Assembly: GCA_003956705.1 (NCBI GenBank)
Contig: QZCP01000468.1
Span: 181,771 to 245,770 of the forward strand
Origin: Brevipalpus yothersi
Lineage: Eukaryota > Arthropoda > Arachnida > Trombidiformes > Tenuipalpidae
Direction of reading: 5' to 3'
DNA: 64,000 nt
Under the pieces are notes generated by a model that saw only the letters and a list, made by a program, of their open reading frames with translations, did not search any database and was not told the origin of the DNA. A program made the translations under genes and the position numbers. Numbering within the stretch: the stretch's first letter is position 1; the number at the start of each line of letters is the position of its first letter. Shown here in pieces: positions 22,569 through 35,856 of the stretch.

Positions 22569-23785
22569 TTACTAGAATAGATCAAAAATTTTTGAGTAAT
22601 TTATTGGTTGATTCGTTGCCATTAAATTTCGTGAGTTATTGATCGAGAAACTCATATATATATAACATAACTCTCATATCGGTATATTTCTGCTGACTTG
22701 AACATTCCAAATAATCTTCTGTTGCATCATGAAAGAAATGATTCGAGATCACCAATTGGGTATATGGAATATCCAAAATTGATTAGGTGAAAATTATGAC
22801 CTGAATAATCAAATAGGTTTAGATTTATGATTTCAATTTCTATTCCATCTTAAGCTATCGGGTGGTCAGATGAAAGAAAATCTATTTGATTTGAGTAGTG
22901 AGTCAATACTACTGACTTTGATGCTCTTTTTGATGATGATTTAGAATGATGCTTGACCTTTCGACTCACAGCTTCAATCAGGGAACTAAAAAGTTCATTC
23001 TAAAGAGATTTTTTGGCTGTCAAAGCTCACAACTTATTTCTTGTAGACGTTTTATCGCTTTGTCAATTTGTAAAAACAGCCTTTTTACCTTCAAAAACTT
23101 ACCATAGCCGATGAAAATGTTTCGATGAGTTGAGAGAAGAATTTTGACCTTATTTCACACAACATAAATCATTCATAGATGAACTGATGCATTTTTCATG
23201 GTCAGAATTCTTCAGGGTTGAAATTTTCACTCCATTCTTTAGAGTATGCGCTCGATTTGTGATTATAGTCAAAGAAAATTTATGATTTAATACAAAATTT
23301 ACCATTGCAATCTGTGAGATAATTTCACAATACAATTTGCTACTACCTTCAAGCCATATAGATGAAAGAGCAATTTTTTCAAAATTTGTATGCTTAAATT
23401 GATGCTCGATGTTGATAATGAGATGAATTTGTAATATGAGCCACGAATCACGTAAAGGGGTTCATCTTTCTGGGATTGAATTTCTTCTAGAAAGGTGTAT
23501 TATTCTTCCCGACCTTCCAATGAGATATTATTCTAACGAGATGATTATGTTTTCGATTTCTGAGCTTTAAATATGCCAGTGTATCTCTTCTTCAGCATCA
23601 AACTCAATTTAAAAAGACAATTTTCTGTTGAATTGACTGGAAAAAGTTTCTTTATTATTTTATTACGATTTCATGTAGCAAGAATAAATTGAAATTGAAT
23701 ATAGTTGTACAAGATATCATAATTGATTCAGGAGTGAAAAAAATGAATTAAAATTTATTCTTTTCCAATCAGAGTTGAAAAATGC

Positions 23786-23818
23786 TATAATAATAATGAT
23801 AATAATGATAATAATAAA
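23786..23818. repeat. short (TAA/TGA)n imperfect repeat
   Basis: ATAATAATAATGATAATAAT-type trinucleotide repeat of about 33 bp just downstream of the RGK gene's 3' end. Confidence 0.85.
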
Positions 23819-24068
23819 CCAGAATTTTAGAGAGTGGCCAGAATTTTAAAAATACTGTTACCCCAATTTTCTGTTTTTTTTATGATTTATGTCCTTTCAT
23901 TGGTCCACATTGAGATGCAACAGAGGATAAAAATTCACAGATTGTTTCTTTGGTGCGTAATTAATAATGTTATTGAAGTTATCAACATATCGTGATCAAT
24001 ATTTCAATGGGAACCATCCAGCACCATCGCATTAATAGCTTTGTTGTCGTTACTCTTCCTCCATTTTA

Positions 24069-24518
24069 TCATAAAGCACTCAAATTTTCGACAGACTTAG
24101 ATTTAAACATGATCTTCTTGAAAATCTGTCTAATACATGTTCGAGCGCGAACCAAAACTTTAGCTTTCACTTTGATGGCTTGCTTGGAAGATTTAGTATT
24201 TGGCAGAGTATTGACAACGGAGAGGTTTGCTCTTATCTTCTCGACAATCCAAACCATTATTTCTTCAATATTTTCTCCTATCTCAGCAGAAGATTCGATG
24301 TAATGTGTATTGAATCTTTTAGCCAAATCTTTGCCTTCCTCCGTTTTGACTACTCGAGCCCGGGCTAAGTCTGATTTGTTGGCTACCAAGCAGACAGATA
24401 AATTTGGATTCACTCGACAATGCCTCAGTATGGCTAATGTCAGTAGTGTGCCAGCTTTTTCAAAACTTTTTCGATCAGTCACAGAATACACAATAAGAAG
24501 AGCTTGATTACATTTACC
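24069..24518 (-). CDS. Rgk: RGK-family small GTPase (Rad/Gem/Kir-like), exon 3
   Basis: Encodes residues 249-397 of a membrane-associated atypical Ras-superfamily GTPase; RGK proteins bind the beta subunit of voltage-gated calcium channels and lower calcium current. It begins after a TTCCATTCCAACAG acceptor, phase 0. Visible motifs: ALLIVYSVTDRKSF (the family's YVIVYSI stretch), G4 guanine-specificity motif NKSD at 295-298 followed by LAR, and G5 ESSA at 323-326. A basic amphipathic extension leads to the terminal motif KSKSVENLSAL, which matches the RGK C-terminal box (KSCHNLSVL in vertebrates), with Val in place of the conserved Cys. Like all RGK members it lacks a prenylation CAAX box. The 7.7-kb intron before it (32219-24519) is unusually long. 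Confidence 0.88.
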   Translation of the reverse strand, partial: GKCNQALLIVYSVTDRKSFEKAGTLLTLAILRHCRVNPNLSVCLVANKSDLARARVVKTEEGKDLAKRFNTHYIESSAEIGENIEEIMVWIVEKIRANLSVVNTLPNTKSSKQAIKVKAKVLVRARTCIRQIFKKIMFKSKSVENLSAL

Positions 24519-24640
24519 CTGTTGGAATGGAAAAAAAGTAAAGGAAGAAGAGAGAAAGAGGAGGAAAAAATCTTTATTATAATGAAGAACTATTCGATGA
24601 CTATCAAGTGGTGTCTGTTTGGGTAAAGTTTGTGCCTGAT

Positions 24641-24643
<3 letters not shown>

Positions 24644-24690
<47 letters not shown>
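24644..24690. repeat. (GA)n microsatellite beside RGK exon 3
   Basis: About 23 GA units, 126 bp upstream of the exon 3 acceptor in the transcript sense; on the RGK strand it is (CT)n and lengthens the pyrimidine-rich stretch before the splice site. Confidence 0.97.
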
Positions 24691-24692
<2 letters not shown>

Positions 24693-26132
24693 CGACAATC
24701 TGATTGAAAATGCTGCGAAAAGATTCTTTTTCGCAAATCCATGAAGAATGATCAAATCCTTTTTCATCTTTTCTCTCCTGTAACTTCTATTTGAACTTTT
24801 TCACTGATCGATATGTTTTTGATCTCCATTTTCATGAATTTTTCAAGAGTTCTTGATTTTTAATGGAATATAAAATATTTGAATTCTATTCCCGAGGGAA
24901 CTAATTACTCATGGAATCCTCATGCTCACTGAACTTATGTGTATTTGAATTCGTGGCTCTGAATTTCATATGAAACCTGAAAGAAACCAGGATTTTTAAC
25001 ATCTCCAATAAAAGTGTAGTTCAAACTTCAAAAGCTCTCCTAACATACTAATTTTTGACAACAGAATTATCACCTCGATGAATTATTGTCTTAATACTAG
25101 ACCAATATTTGCGCACTCATTGGCAGCTTTACATACTTAATCCATGAGCTTTAGCAGCCATTCTCAGCACGAACACAGAAAATCTGGGATCACCTGGAAT
25201 GAATGATCCTCAATTCATCGTGGTCAATCATCGATTCATTCCTCGATAATATCAAGAAACCTTCTCTCCATGAGGACCAGAACACTTTTCAAGAAGGAAT
25301 CATTAATCAGAGTACCAATCACTCATGAAGCCAAAATGGAAGTTCATGAAGTGATAACGAAATTTTTGGTCCAAGAGAAGCTTGACTCTCGAAGAGCAAA
25401 CCAAATTTAATGATAATGAATCAATCAATCGTTTGTCACTGTGAAATTATAAATTATAAATTGTACACTTTCTGGTCATAATTCGAAATTAAGTGTAAAT
25501 CTCGAAAGAATCTATTCTGATCTGTTACAATGGTACATGAATGATATCTGTGTGTTCTATCAGTTCTCTCTTGAAATGATTGGATTTGGAACTATTTGGG
25601 AAATGGAAAAATTTTCCTAGAAATTTATATGGTTCTCAGATTGTTTCCGGGCATGTAACCAGTATTGGGCTGAAGGCACAAGAACGTGATAGAGCCTTTG
25701 TCAATGCTCAATTGATGATCATTTACACTGCATGTTGAAGTTTCACTTTCTTCGCAAATCATATAATACCCTGAACGAAGGGTTTCCTTTCCTTTTCTTT
25801 TTACTCTAACCTCTAGGGACCAATTTTAGATGAAATTGAAACTATTTCTCTGGTTACCTCTGCTTTGGCAAAAGAATGATGCTGCATTCGTCTATGGAGT
25901 ACCAAAAACAAATTCAGATGATTAGAACCCATCATTAGTCAGGTTTTTCTTGGCCTTTGAGTAATGACCATTGGATAGCATTCTTTTTCATGAGGCAACA
26001 TTCATCGAGCATAAAAAGATAACAGCAACTTGTCTCATAGGCTAATCAAATCTTATTTTGTAAATACTATTTGTTAAGGGTGGCTGTTAGTCTAAGAATT
26101 GGGAGAATTTATGGCGAATCAAGAATTTATAT

Positions 26133-26160
26133 ATCATGATTCATAAAGATGAATCATGAT
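26133..26160. repeat. hairpin: 12-bp inverted repeat, 4-nt loop
   Basis: ATCATGATTCAT at 26133-26144 and its complement at 26149-26160, loop AAAG. AT-rich flanks extend the stem imperfectly. Confidence 0.9.
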
Positions 26161-27005
26161 AAATATAATCAAAGTTTTTTCCCCGTAACATTGACCCTGA
26201 AATATTTCTTCAGCATCTGGAAAAACAATCATCATCTCATATCGATAACACGGGGAGAGATATTATTTCAGCATCTCTGAATGGAGGAAGCTAATACATG
26301 TTTGATCATCTCAATCACACCAAAGTGGAGAGTTTTTGTTTGAATGATTGTCAGCGTGCGTGATGAATTACAACTTTCATGGTGATTCTTGGGCCATTTT
26401 TTGCCCATTATTCAGTGGAGCAATAGTCCACTCAAAAGTGTCAATCATGATAAACAGAATGGAAAATAATCCAATCTTCAATACGAGCCTCAGACTGTCA
26501 TGAGACAAATTTTTCTTCCAATATGAATGATCGATGATAATATTTGCGCATGATAAACTGTCAATCGCAAAGATGAATTACGATTATGATGAGTCTCGTT
26601 GGGGAAGAAAGATATTAGACTCCTCATAAAATCAACACACCAAAGCTAAGTGAAATCCCTCTGTTTATTGAAATAACAGCTCTATTGCTCGACAATCAAG
26701 CCAAAATAATCACTAGAATCTCAACTTTATCAACTAAACAGATATATTATTTATGTCAAAATGCCTTGAATTCCTTGAGGTAAAAAATTCCACTCACCAC
26801 GGGAATTTTTCCATTTGACTTGATGAACTCACAAGAGAAAGAAAGAAAGAAAGAGGAATAATATCACAAAATAACTGATATGATACAAAATTTAGCCAAG
26901 AAAATCGATTTTTTCGGTTCAATTTTACATCCACAAACATTTGTGCGGGATAAAATTCTCCAGCTTCCTTTATGCAAACTCTTGAGGAGAGGAAAATTCG
27001 TTGTT

Positions 27006-27043
27006 TGATACCAGTTGATTGAATAAAATATCAACTGGTATCA
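27006..27043. repeat. hairpin: 14-bp perfect inverted repeat, 10-nt loop
   Basis: TGATACCAGTTGAT at 27006-27019 and its exact complement at 27030-27043, loop TGAATAAAAT. It lies in the RGK intron, so it would be transcribed. Confidence 0.95.
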
Positions 27044-27399
27044 TCTATCAAAGATTGTGCAAGTATTTGAGAGCAAAATATCAACATAGCCTCTCAATAT
27101 TTATCTTGCAGTTGAGTTCGAAAAAACAGCATGATAGCGATGAGGATAAAACTGGGCTCCATTTCTTCCAATAACTATTTGAACTTTATTCTTTCTTCAT
27201 CTCAAAGAATTTCTAATGGCAGCAAAAAAGATAACTACAGGTTATGTACCTCACAAAAATACCAGTTAAGCTAAAGAAACCCGAGTAAGTGAAAAAAGCT
27301 CGGAATTTCCAAGACATATCGTTATTTGACCATGGCATCCTCAAAGGAAGACAGAATGTTGCTGAAAGCATTTGTCTGTTTCGTTGAGATGTCATGAAA

Positions 27400-27432
<33 letters not shown>

Positions 27433-28589
27433 GAAATAGTGTTCAGTCATCCGGATGCTGGTGGCTCAGATATCTGATTTTCCTGAGGATCTAATTACGA
27501 TTGAAGTGAAAATGATGAAATGCTGAGCATTCAATTGAAGCAGCCTCATGATGCTTTTGAGTCACACAGAGTCCTCTGAATGTGATCGATTCAATAGAAA
27601 ATGAAAAATGAATAGTACATTTGAGAGATAATTTTTTTTGGATCTGTTATCACATCAGACCAACTTAACAAAATGTTCCACTTTCCATCTTTCCTCTATC
27701 TTCACTTCACATTGAAAATTTTCACTACTTCTCATTCTGTAGCAAAGTTTCTCGTACCTTCAAATTGAAAGTGGCAAGTAGAGTCAAATAATCCTTTTTA
27801 TAGGGCTCCTCACGATGTATCTGCACTTTTAGTGTAATTATTTCTAGGAAAACTGAAGAGAGAAGATTAAGAAGAATCGCAACGAGAGCTTTTTCCTCCC
27901 TTCATGTTTCTCTTTCTCAGAATCAGCTTGAGCCAAGAGAATCCTATCGTCTTGTGTGTAATCATTATTCAGGACCATGATTTTTGAAGGATCAAAATCA
28001 CTTTAGATCGCTAGTGCCGATTAAACAAGCTCAAAACCAGATAAAGAGAGCAGAAGAGAAAGAGAGAAACAAAAAATTATTCTCTCAAATCACTAGCTAG
28101 CTGATGAGGGCAGATTCATTCTTTCTATATTCATGAAACCTTGTTTGAGAATGCTCGGAAAGAAGATTAAATTGGAGTAAGCTAAATAAAATTCAAAACG
28201 CCTCTAATCAGAGTCTGATTTGAAACTTTCTTGGATTAGAATAATAATTCAATTATAACAAGCAGAGAAGCCCGTTTGAAAACGGGCACATGGGGACAGA
28301 TAATTTCTAATTTTTTCATAGAACCCTTTAGGATCTCTCTCTCTCTCTCTCTACCACATTCCCTCTTATTCTTTTTGATGGGGACAGTTCTCTTTCTCGA
28401 TTCACTTTGCCCGTGTTTTGATGTCTTATCCCTTTTCCTCCCCTCCACGCACACTCAGTCGAAAAGTGAAAAATTATTAGATATATGATGTTCCGAATTG
28501 AATTGAGCTCGATTCGTTAGACACTTGGCTTGAGCTTTGTTGATGATTGCGGATTAAAAGTGCGCACTAAATTAGTTTGTTCATCGTTA

Positions 28590-28698
<109 letters not shown>

Positions 28699-29485
28699 GT
28701 ATTGAATTATAATTTCTGTCAAATTCGATCAATAAAATGCATCTAGAAATTGAGAAGTGAGAGGCCTTCCAAGCATAACCAGGTAGATTTCAGTTCTTTT
28801 TCTCTCTAGAATGTCTCATGAATGATTGGAAATTGTCAATTTCAGTCCTTCAATTCGTTTCACTCCTACAACTAGATTTGATTTATGTGGAGTCCACTCA
28901 AAAAATTGTCTTCTCACCTGAGGCTTGATAGTATTCAAGTTCCGAAGAACCAAAAATCCCTCTCCTCTCTCATGCTCTTTGAGTTTTCAAAGGTATCCAC
29001 CTTAGTAGATGAAGGATTTCAGACGGAAGATTTATCTTATAACTTTCCCTTGGAATATTTTGACTTCCGAAAAACACATGAAGAGATAGAGAAGCTAGAA
29101 TGTGACGAGATGAAGAATCAAGTGAAGAGAACATGTGGACAAAAATCCTCTAGCAATGATCTCCTCAAGTTTGGTGTATTCAATCATTTTTTTTTGTAAG
29201 CTGGAACAATTCTAGAGGAAACTCAGTGAGAAGAAGGGAAAGATTTGGTTTTCTCTTCCTCTCTCTTGATATTGTTGTTGCTCCACTTGCACTGAATCTC
29301 TTTTCATGTGTACCTGATTCAATAAAAAAAATTCCAAGCTAATGAGGTAAATCTATTGAACACACTTCATTTCAGTCATGCTGATCGCCTTGAATCGTAT
29401 CAAAGTGGCTCCAAAATGGCTATAAAAATCTCATAAGTTTAGAGTGTTTGTATTTGTTCACTGGAATACAGATGTGATTGAGAAA

Positions 29486-29490
<5 letters not shown>

Positions 29491-29552
<62 letters not shown>
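29491..29552. repeat. (GA)n microsatellite
   Basis: About 31 GA units in the RGK intron. Confidence 0.97.
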
Positions 29553-29556
<4 letters not shown>

Positions 29557-32219
29557 CGATGTAGAGTAAAAGTTGAACATGGAAAATCTGAGTGCATAGG
29601 ATCGATCGAGTAAGGCATCGGAAGTAGTTTCTTGAGAAACAGAATTTTCAGTTTAAGTCTATTTGAGAGGCTGTCATCATGTAAACTTGCCGCTAGACAT
29701 GATTCACTTTTGGCTTAGCAATAAAGGCGAGTGTCAAGCAAGTTGCAGTGCATCAAGCTTTTCTCAGTTAGGAGAGAGAGAGAGAGAATGGAAACAAAGC
29801 ATGGCCTGTGTATAGAATAAAGGAATCTTTTATTATCGCTGCTTAAATTGCTCGAGCATATGAGCTCATTGATTCATAAACCTCCCTGATATTCGTCAAA
29901 GATCTTCATGAATAGGAAATGAAGTGTTGTCAAGATTGTGAGCATCAGGTAATGAGTGCCATGAGTCTTATGGTGTAATAGAATTGGAAAATCAATATGC
30001 CTCCAGACACTTGTAGAGAGACTTGTTTCGAACGTCAGATGGAACAAAGAGCATTTACTATCTTCCCATATTCTCGACAATTTACAGGCAATTTCAATCA
30101 TTAGATGAGTCATTAATAGAAGAATTTTATTTTTTTCTCCGGACCAATGCTCTACCATTCACCTGAGGAACAAATTCAGTCCACCAATAGCCCTCTATAA
30201 TCTGAGTATATCATCTGAATTGATGAAGACATCACGATCGTTTCTATCTTTTGATATCATTCATAAGACCTTAATTATGTGGATTGTGGAGAGAATAGAA
30301 TTCACACTACCCTCAGGGACCATATTTGAAGATCTACTGAGAGTTGAATTCACATATTTTCATTTGGAGTGACATCAAGAGATGACTGCTTAGATTGTGA
30401 GACGAATGCTATAAGTTCTATTATACTGGTTGAGTGTAGCAAGATTTGAAATATTGAACATTCAAAACGATGAAGTGTCTGTTACGAACTCGGTTCATGT
30501 TTTTTATTCATCGAGTTCAAAAAGCTTCGAATCTTGACCATTTTTTGCACACAATAGAATATCAGATATTTTCTTCGATTTTTTTGTTCTATTATCCCAA
30601 GAAGTTAGGCGTTCACTCATGTATTGCTTTTTAAAATTCGATTTTTCTCCCTCAATACTGTCATCTACGAGTTTCATGATGCCAGTGAATCTATGGAAAT
30701 TTATCCATTCCTCTCCTGGAAAAAAACTCGAGAAGTTTTGATCCTACACTTACACAATTCAATCAACCTGAAAGGATGTTATAGCATTAGATTTTGTATT
30801 TATGGTGGGCTCTTTAATTGGAATTCCTGATATTGGTTGAATGACCACAAGAAATGCGTTCGCCCAGCCCAAGGAGAGAAGACAGATTGACAAAGCAAAG
30901 GAATCAGGAATACTGATGCTTATCTTGAATGAGTTAGGAGACTTCCAATCAAAGTAGCAATAGACAGAAAGAAAACTGATTGCTCTTTCCAGTTCATGAC
31001 TGGAAAAAAACCAAAAGTCAACGCTAGAAGAATCTATCGAAGCTCCACAAGTTAATTCAGTATAACTTTCAGATCGATTGAACTTTATTATCTGACCACT
31101 ACCATCATAGATTGAGTTCTTTTCATGATAAGCCTCCCACACAGAGTCATGATATGGAGCGCTGTTCAATATCCATGCAAATGAGCTTCTCATCAAAGCT
31201 GAAAGCTTTCTAGGTTTCCATGAGCCTATCTAATCAGCATTTCAATTAGGATGGTTAAATCACAAGATTCAATGGTGATGTCGATTCTTACCAGGAAAAG
31301 AGACGAAAAACCTTTCCTGATATCAACTCAATTATAGTTTGATTTTTTCAAGAATTCATTTCCTATTAAGCAACAGTGTCACTTCTATCGAAACTCAAGA
31401 AAATTGGGTCAGAATTGGGTCTCGAGAAGAGCTTCGAAAAAATTCGATTCATGATTGACCTAAGAATAATAATAAATGCAAATCATTCTGATTAAATTTC
31501 AGATCTGGAGTTGAATCCAGAGCCCAGACGATGCCCTCTCATCAGTCTTGTTCTTCATTCTCTTCATTACCCCACGATTCCTATGATTAGGGAGCTTGCT
31601 CATCTTGATAGCCAATAAAAAATTTTGGCTTGATTTCGAGACTCGCCCGTTTCATCATGACCCTATGATAGTCCTCCACGATATACATCAATTCGCCTTA
31701 TAAAGGAAAGACACTCTGATGAATCCTGGAGGATATTAGATGAGTTTTGAGTCATCATGCAAGTATACTGGTATCAAATAGCAGCAAATTTCCAAGTTTT
31801 TGTCGTGGATAGTAGGAATAGGACGCCTCTAGGAGAGAGATAGAAGAAATCCAATGAAAAAAGAAAAAGAAATTCCTACACTCATATAGCTCAGGGCGCG
31901 AACGTTGATTCTAATGTTTGTATTGGTAAAGCTCTCTAGATTGTATTGACGATGACAATCCAGGAGAATAACAGTGCCCAGGATTCATTTTCAGGAATTC
32001 ATCATCTTGCAAGATAAAAGATCCTAAGGCTACCATATTCTTAGCTTAACAAGTAAGATCGCGTGTCATAACTCCAGGGTTAGAGAAAAGATTGCCATAA
32101 AATCAGGCACAAGATGAGAGTATAAGCTCTACATACCTTGTGCAATGGACAAGAAAAATTACAGGAAGAGAATAATAGACATTCAGTAGTCGCAGATTAA
32201 TTATACAAAAAATACTCAC

Positions 32220-32912
32220 CAAAGATTGGCTAGTGAGAGATTCATTGGAAATTTCATCAGCATCTTCCAGCTTCTCCAGAATTTGAAAACTTATATTGAA
32301 TTGCTCAAAGTCAATGAGAATAGTTGTTTTGGATTCATCTCGAGGACCACTTCTGGTTCCTAGACACGCACTCACCAATCGATGTTTACCAACGTTTTTG
32401 TAACCAGTAACAAAGACACGAAAAGTCTTTGAATCTGAACTCAATGAGCTTTTAACAGAACATGTCGGTGAACCTCGTGTGGCCGCTAGTGAGCCCGATG
32501 ATTGATCTGGTTGATGTGTATTATGATATGAATGACCCATGGAAGTGGATGAGTGATCTTCAGCTTTACAGAGAATATTGTTTGGTGAAACGTTACCCAA
32601 AAAAAAGTCTCCCATCTTCACTACACCACCCTTGGAAGTACATCGAAAACTTTGAACTCGACGAGCTCCACGAGGCTCACTATTGGGCTGGGGACTTGTG
32701 GCCAATGTACCTGAAGCAGTGTGCTGCATTGGAGAGCCACGAGGACGATACAATGACCAATCATCGATGGATTCCATCGATCGTGGATATTCTCGAGAAA
32801 CGAATTGAGTTTTGGGCACTCGAAGTGAATATCTTTCTCTTCGTTTATAAGAATAGCTACGTACAGGTCTCTCAATGACCTTACTACCGCTACTGGTTCG
32901 ACGACCAGACCA
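32220..32912 (-). CDS. Rgk: RGK-family small GTPase, exon 2
   Basis: 693 nt, 231 codons, phase 0 at both ends (acceptor CCCAACAG, donor GTGAGT). It encodes residues 18-248: a Ser/Arg-rich N-terminal extension, the RRVQSFRCTSKGG box near 101-112 that recalls the RSFKTTSKG segment of insect RGK proteins, a Ser/Thr-rich linker, and the first half of the G domain (from about 180). The P-loop reads GYKNVGKH at 187-194: the GxxxxGK core is kept but the following Ser/Thr that normally coordinates magnesium is His. There is no DxxG G3 motif, as is normal for RGK. Exon 3 resumes exactly at the expected strand. Nucleotide binding may therefore be weak or altered; that is inference. Confidence 0.85.
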
Positions 32913-33398
32913 CTGTTGGGAAAAAATTTGATTGGTTTGTTTTCAATATTTTTCTCAAGAATTTTCATCTTGATCTTATTTATTTTATCATAAATAAGAT
33001 TTTTCTTGATAACCCTAGAGACATCCTGACCTGACAGCTATGGTATGCATGGAAGGATGACTGGAATGATGGTGGATCGTTATTATGGATGTTATTCAAT
33101 TGAAGAATTTCTAATCCTCCTACTCTATCTTCTAACACCTCCCTAGTACATTCATGAAAACAGATCATGATGATCATCATTTTGACAAGTGACATTCTTT
33201 TTTTTGCTCTTTGTGGACTAAACACCTACTCAGGAAGAGAAAGCGAGACATTTCTTCTTTGATTGGCTCAGCAGAATATGTCCACCTGTGACAATTGTGA
33301 CGGCTTTTTTGAATTCCATAGTAAGCATCAGGGGTCCTAATTAGATTTGATCTCTGACTCAATCTTACGTGAATGATGGTAAAAAGCATTAGACTCAC

Positions 33399-33449
33399 CT
33401 GACGCTGGAGAGCTGGGCTTTCAGGTTCTTCATCATCTGCATCAAACAT
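33399..33449 (-). CDS. Rgk: RGK-family small GTPase, exon 1 (start)
   Basis: 51 nt from an ATG at 33449-33447 to CAG|GTGAGT. It encodes an acidic 17-residue start (MFDADDEEPESPALQRQ), phase 0, joining exon 2 after a 486-nt intron. An in-frame TGA lies two codons upstream of the ATG, so no longer N-terminus is possible without another exon. Total protein 17 + 231 + 149 = 397 residues. Confidence 0.7.
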
Positions 33450-34467
33450 GATTCACTATATATCATGAACAATGAATGAAGACACAAAGAAAAACTAATG
33501 GCTTATCGTAAGCCACGGGAAAATTTGATGATCATGAAGGTAAATTGGGTGAAATGATGGAGACTTGCAGATTTGAGCTAACATAATCCTTTCCGCGAAA
33601 AATTAAATTAATCTCATATATGTGTAAAAATTTGAGTATAAAATCGAATGTATATTCATATAAGATGTTATTACTTGAGTTTTCACAACCAAAAAGTCGC
33701 GAATATGTGTGTTCAAAACAGAAGGAGACTATGTTCACATGGGGCTATTCAACTCTTTCACACTTTCTCTCTTTTTTCAATCACAAATCACTGGTATATA
33801 CAGCCACACATACACACACATTTACCGTTATGTTGCAAGAGAGCAATACACAGAGAGTAAGCTTGAAGCGTTAACAAGATGAGCATATATAAATCGTATT
33901 TTTTTCATTCAATGATCTTGACAAACACACACACATATATATCAGTCACTGTCACTTTAGGGCATAATAAAGAGAGATAAATTTCGACTATGATTATTCA
34001 TTTTTGAACCGTTTATGTGGAATACACACACTTCACTATGGAGCATCCAGGATGCAAGAATAACCATTGGAAATGTACACTCGCTCTCTGTTCTCCTCCA
34101 TTGACAACTCAAGAATTCGGCTCAAAACACGAGCTCCTTTCTCTCTCTCTCTCTCTCTCTTTCTATCTCACCCTGTGAATACCTCACATGCAGGCAAATG
34201 ATGTTCATGGAGCATGATCATGAAAGACATTCTCGCACTTCCTCTATTCTGATCAGATTATATTCACCGTAGAAAAAGAGAAAAGAAGGTAGAGTAAAGA
34301 AGAAGGGAGCAATTCAGAATCCACTGTATACGCATGAACTGCGTTTCAACCAGAGAGTATGGATGCAGGACATGTTCATGTGGAAGAAAGGAGTGTGAAA
34401 AAGGGAAAGAATAAGAGTACTCTGGCTTGGAAGACTCCATGGACTGCTCAATGAACATGACATGATT

Positions 34468-34501
<34 letters not shown>

Positions 34502-34837
34502 TACTGAAAAAACAATCCAGAACATTGATACATAAGTTATTCAATCGACATGCATTGGTTTACCTGGATGTTTTACTTACTAGCAAGGAGAATAATGGCT
34601 GATAGTAGTAGTAGTTGTACTAGAAATGTGAAGTATTACTAGTCCTTACACGTTTCGGTAACCAAATGAAGTTACCGCGCTACATTCACCTTCCGCTTCA
34701 TTTTGTTCTTGATGGATGTCACCTTCGAAGCACCAGGGTGAAAGTACCTCTACTCTTTACCATCTTCTCACTTCTACATTTTCGATACACAAACATCGAT
34801 CAAATCAATCAGCACTCAATTCGACATTCATTTCAAG

Positions 34838-34840
<3 letters not shown>

Positions 34841-34881
<41 letters not shown>
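34841..34881. repeat. (CT)n microsatellite
   Basis: About 20 CT units. Confidence 0.97.
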
Positions 34882-34884
<3 letters not shown>

Positions 34885-35815
34885 TGATGATGATCGAGTG
34901 TAGAGGTTGTGAAGCCTCAAGTACGTTAACCTTCGAGCACTTTCATTGACAAAATGAAAATCAAGCGTATAGAAATAGAAGGGCTAATGTTGCCTCATGT
35001 CAACCAGAGAAAGGAAACTCAAGGTGCAAATTATTTCCTGAGCCTTGAGATAATCCAGCCTCAAGCTGATGAGAGAAGTAAAACATGATGGAAAGGGAAT
35101 TCTCAATATCATCAAGTTGCTTTGTAAAGAGATAGGGTCAACAAAAAATAGCATTACAGTGGTCTTAGCTCATGAATCAGAGATTTAATTCAATCTAGGA
35201 TTATCAGCCACAACAAGTTGTAATAAATGAAAATCATAGAAATGGGAAATATCAATGAGATAAATGATTAATGCTATATGAGTCGTCTAGTTAAGTGAAA
35301 AAATGATTTCTTACTCAACAGATGATGGTAATCTATTAAATTCTCGGAGCAACATTTTCTTTCTCACTCAGCTATAAGTTCAAGCTGCTCCATATCAGAT
35401 CATCGAGCATCTGCTGTTGTATCCATCCTGACAGATGAGATTATTCATCGATCTCTCAACTCACCAGATAGTTGAGAGGATAGGTACTTGAGAAAGATAG
35501 AGTGAGAAGACAAAATGTGAAGAATCCAAGTTTCCATGAGAGAAAAATGTAAAAATAAAGCAGTTCTTTCCCTTTAGGACTCCCTCTCATAAGTTCAGAG
35601 ACTATCAAAATATCCAGTGTTACTTTCTGTTTCCATTGCAACGCACTATTCAGTATTATAAAGAGAGGAATAGAGAGAGAAAGAGAGAAAGAGAGAGAGA
35701 GAGAGAAAAGAGGAATATTATTTTTTCAGCCACGCGGCCCAAGTATTTTTCGGAAAAAGAGGAAGAGGAAGGAGCAAAGGTTGCTACCAGTGGAAGTACC
35801 ATCAATCGATCGGAA

Positions 35816-35856
<41 letters not shown>

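Noticed and set aside
32462..32878. 138-codon plus-strand frame over RGK exon 2
   Set aside because: Antisense shadow of the phase-consistent RGK exon, with no recognisable motif.
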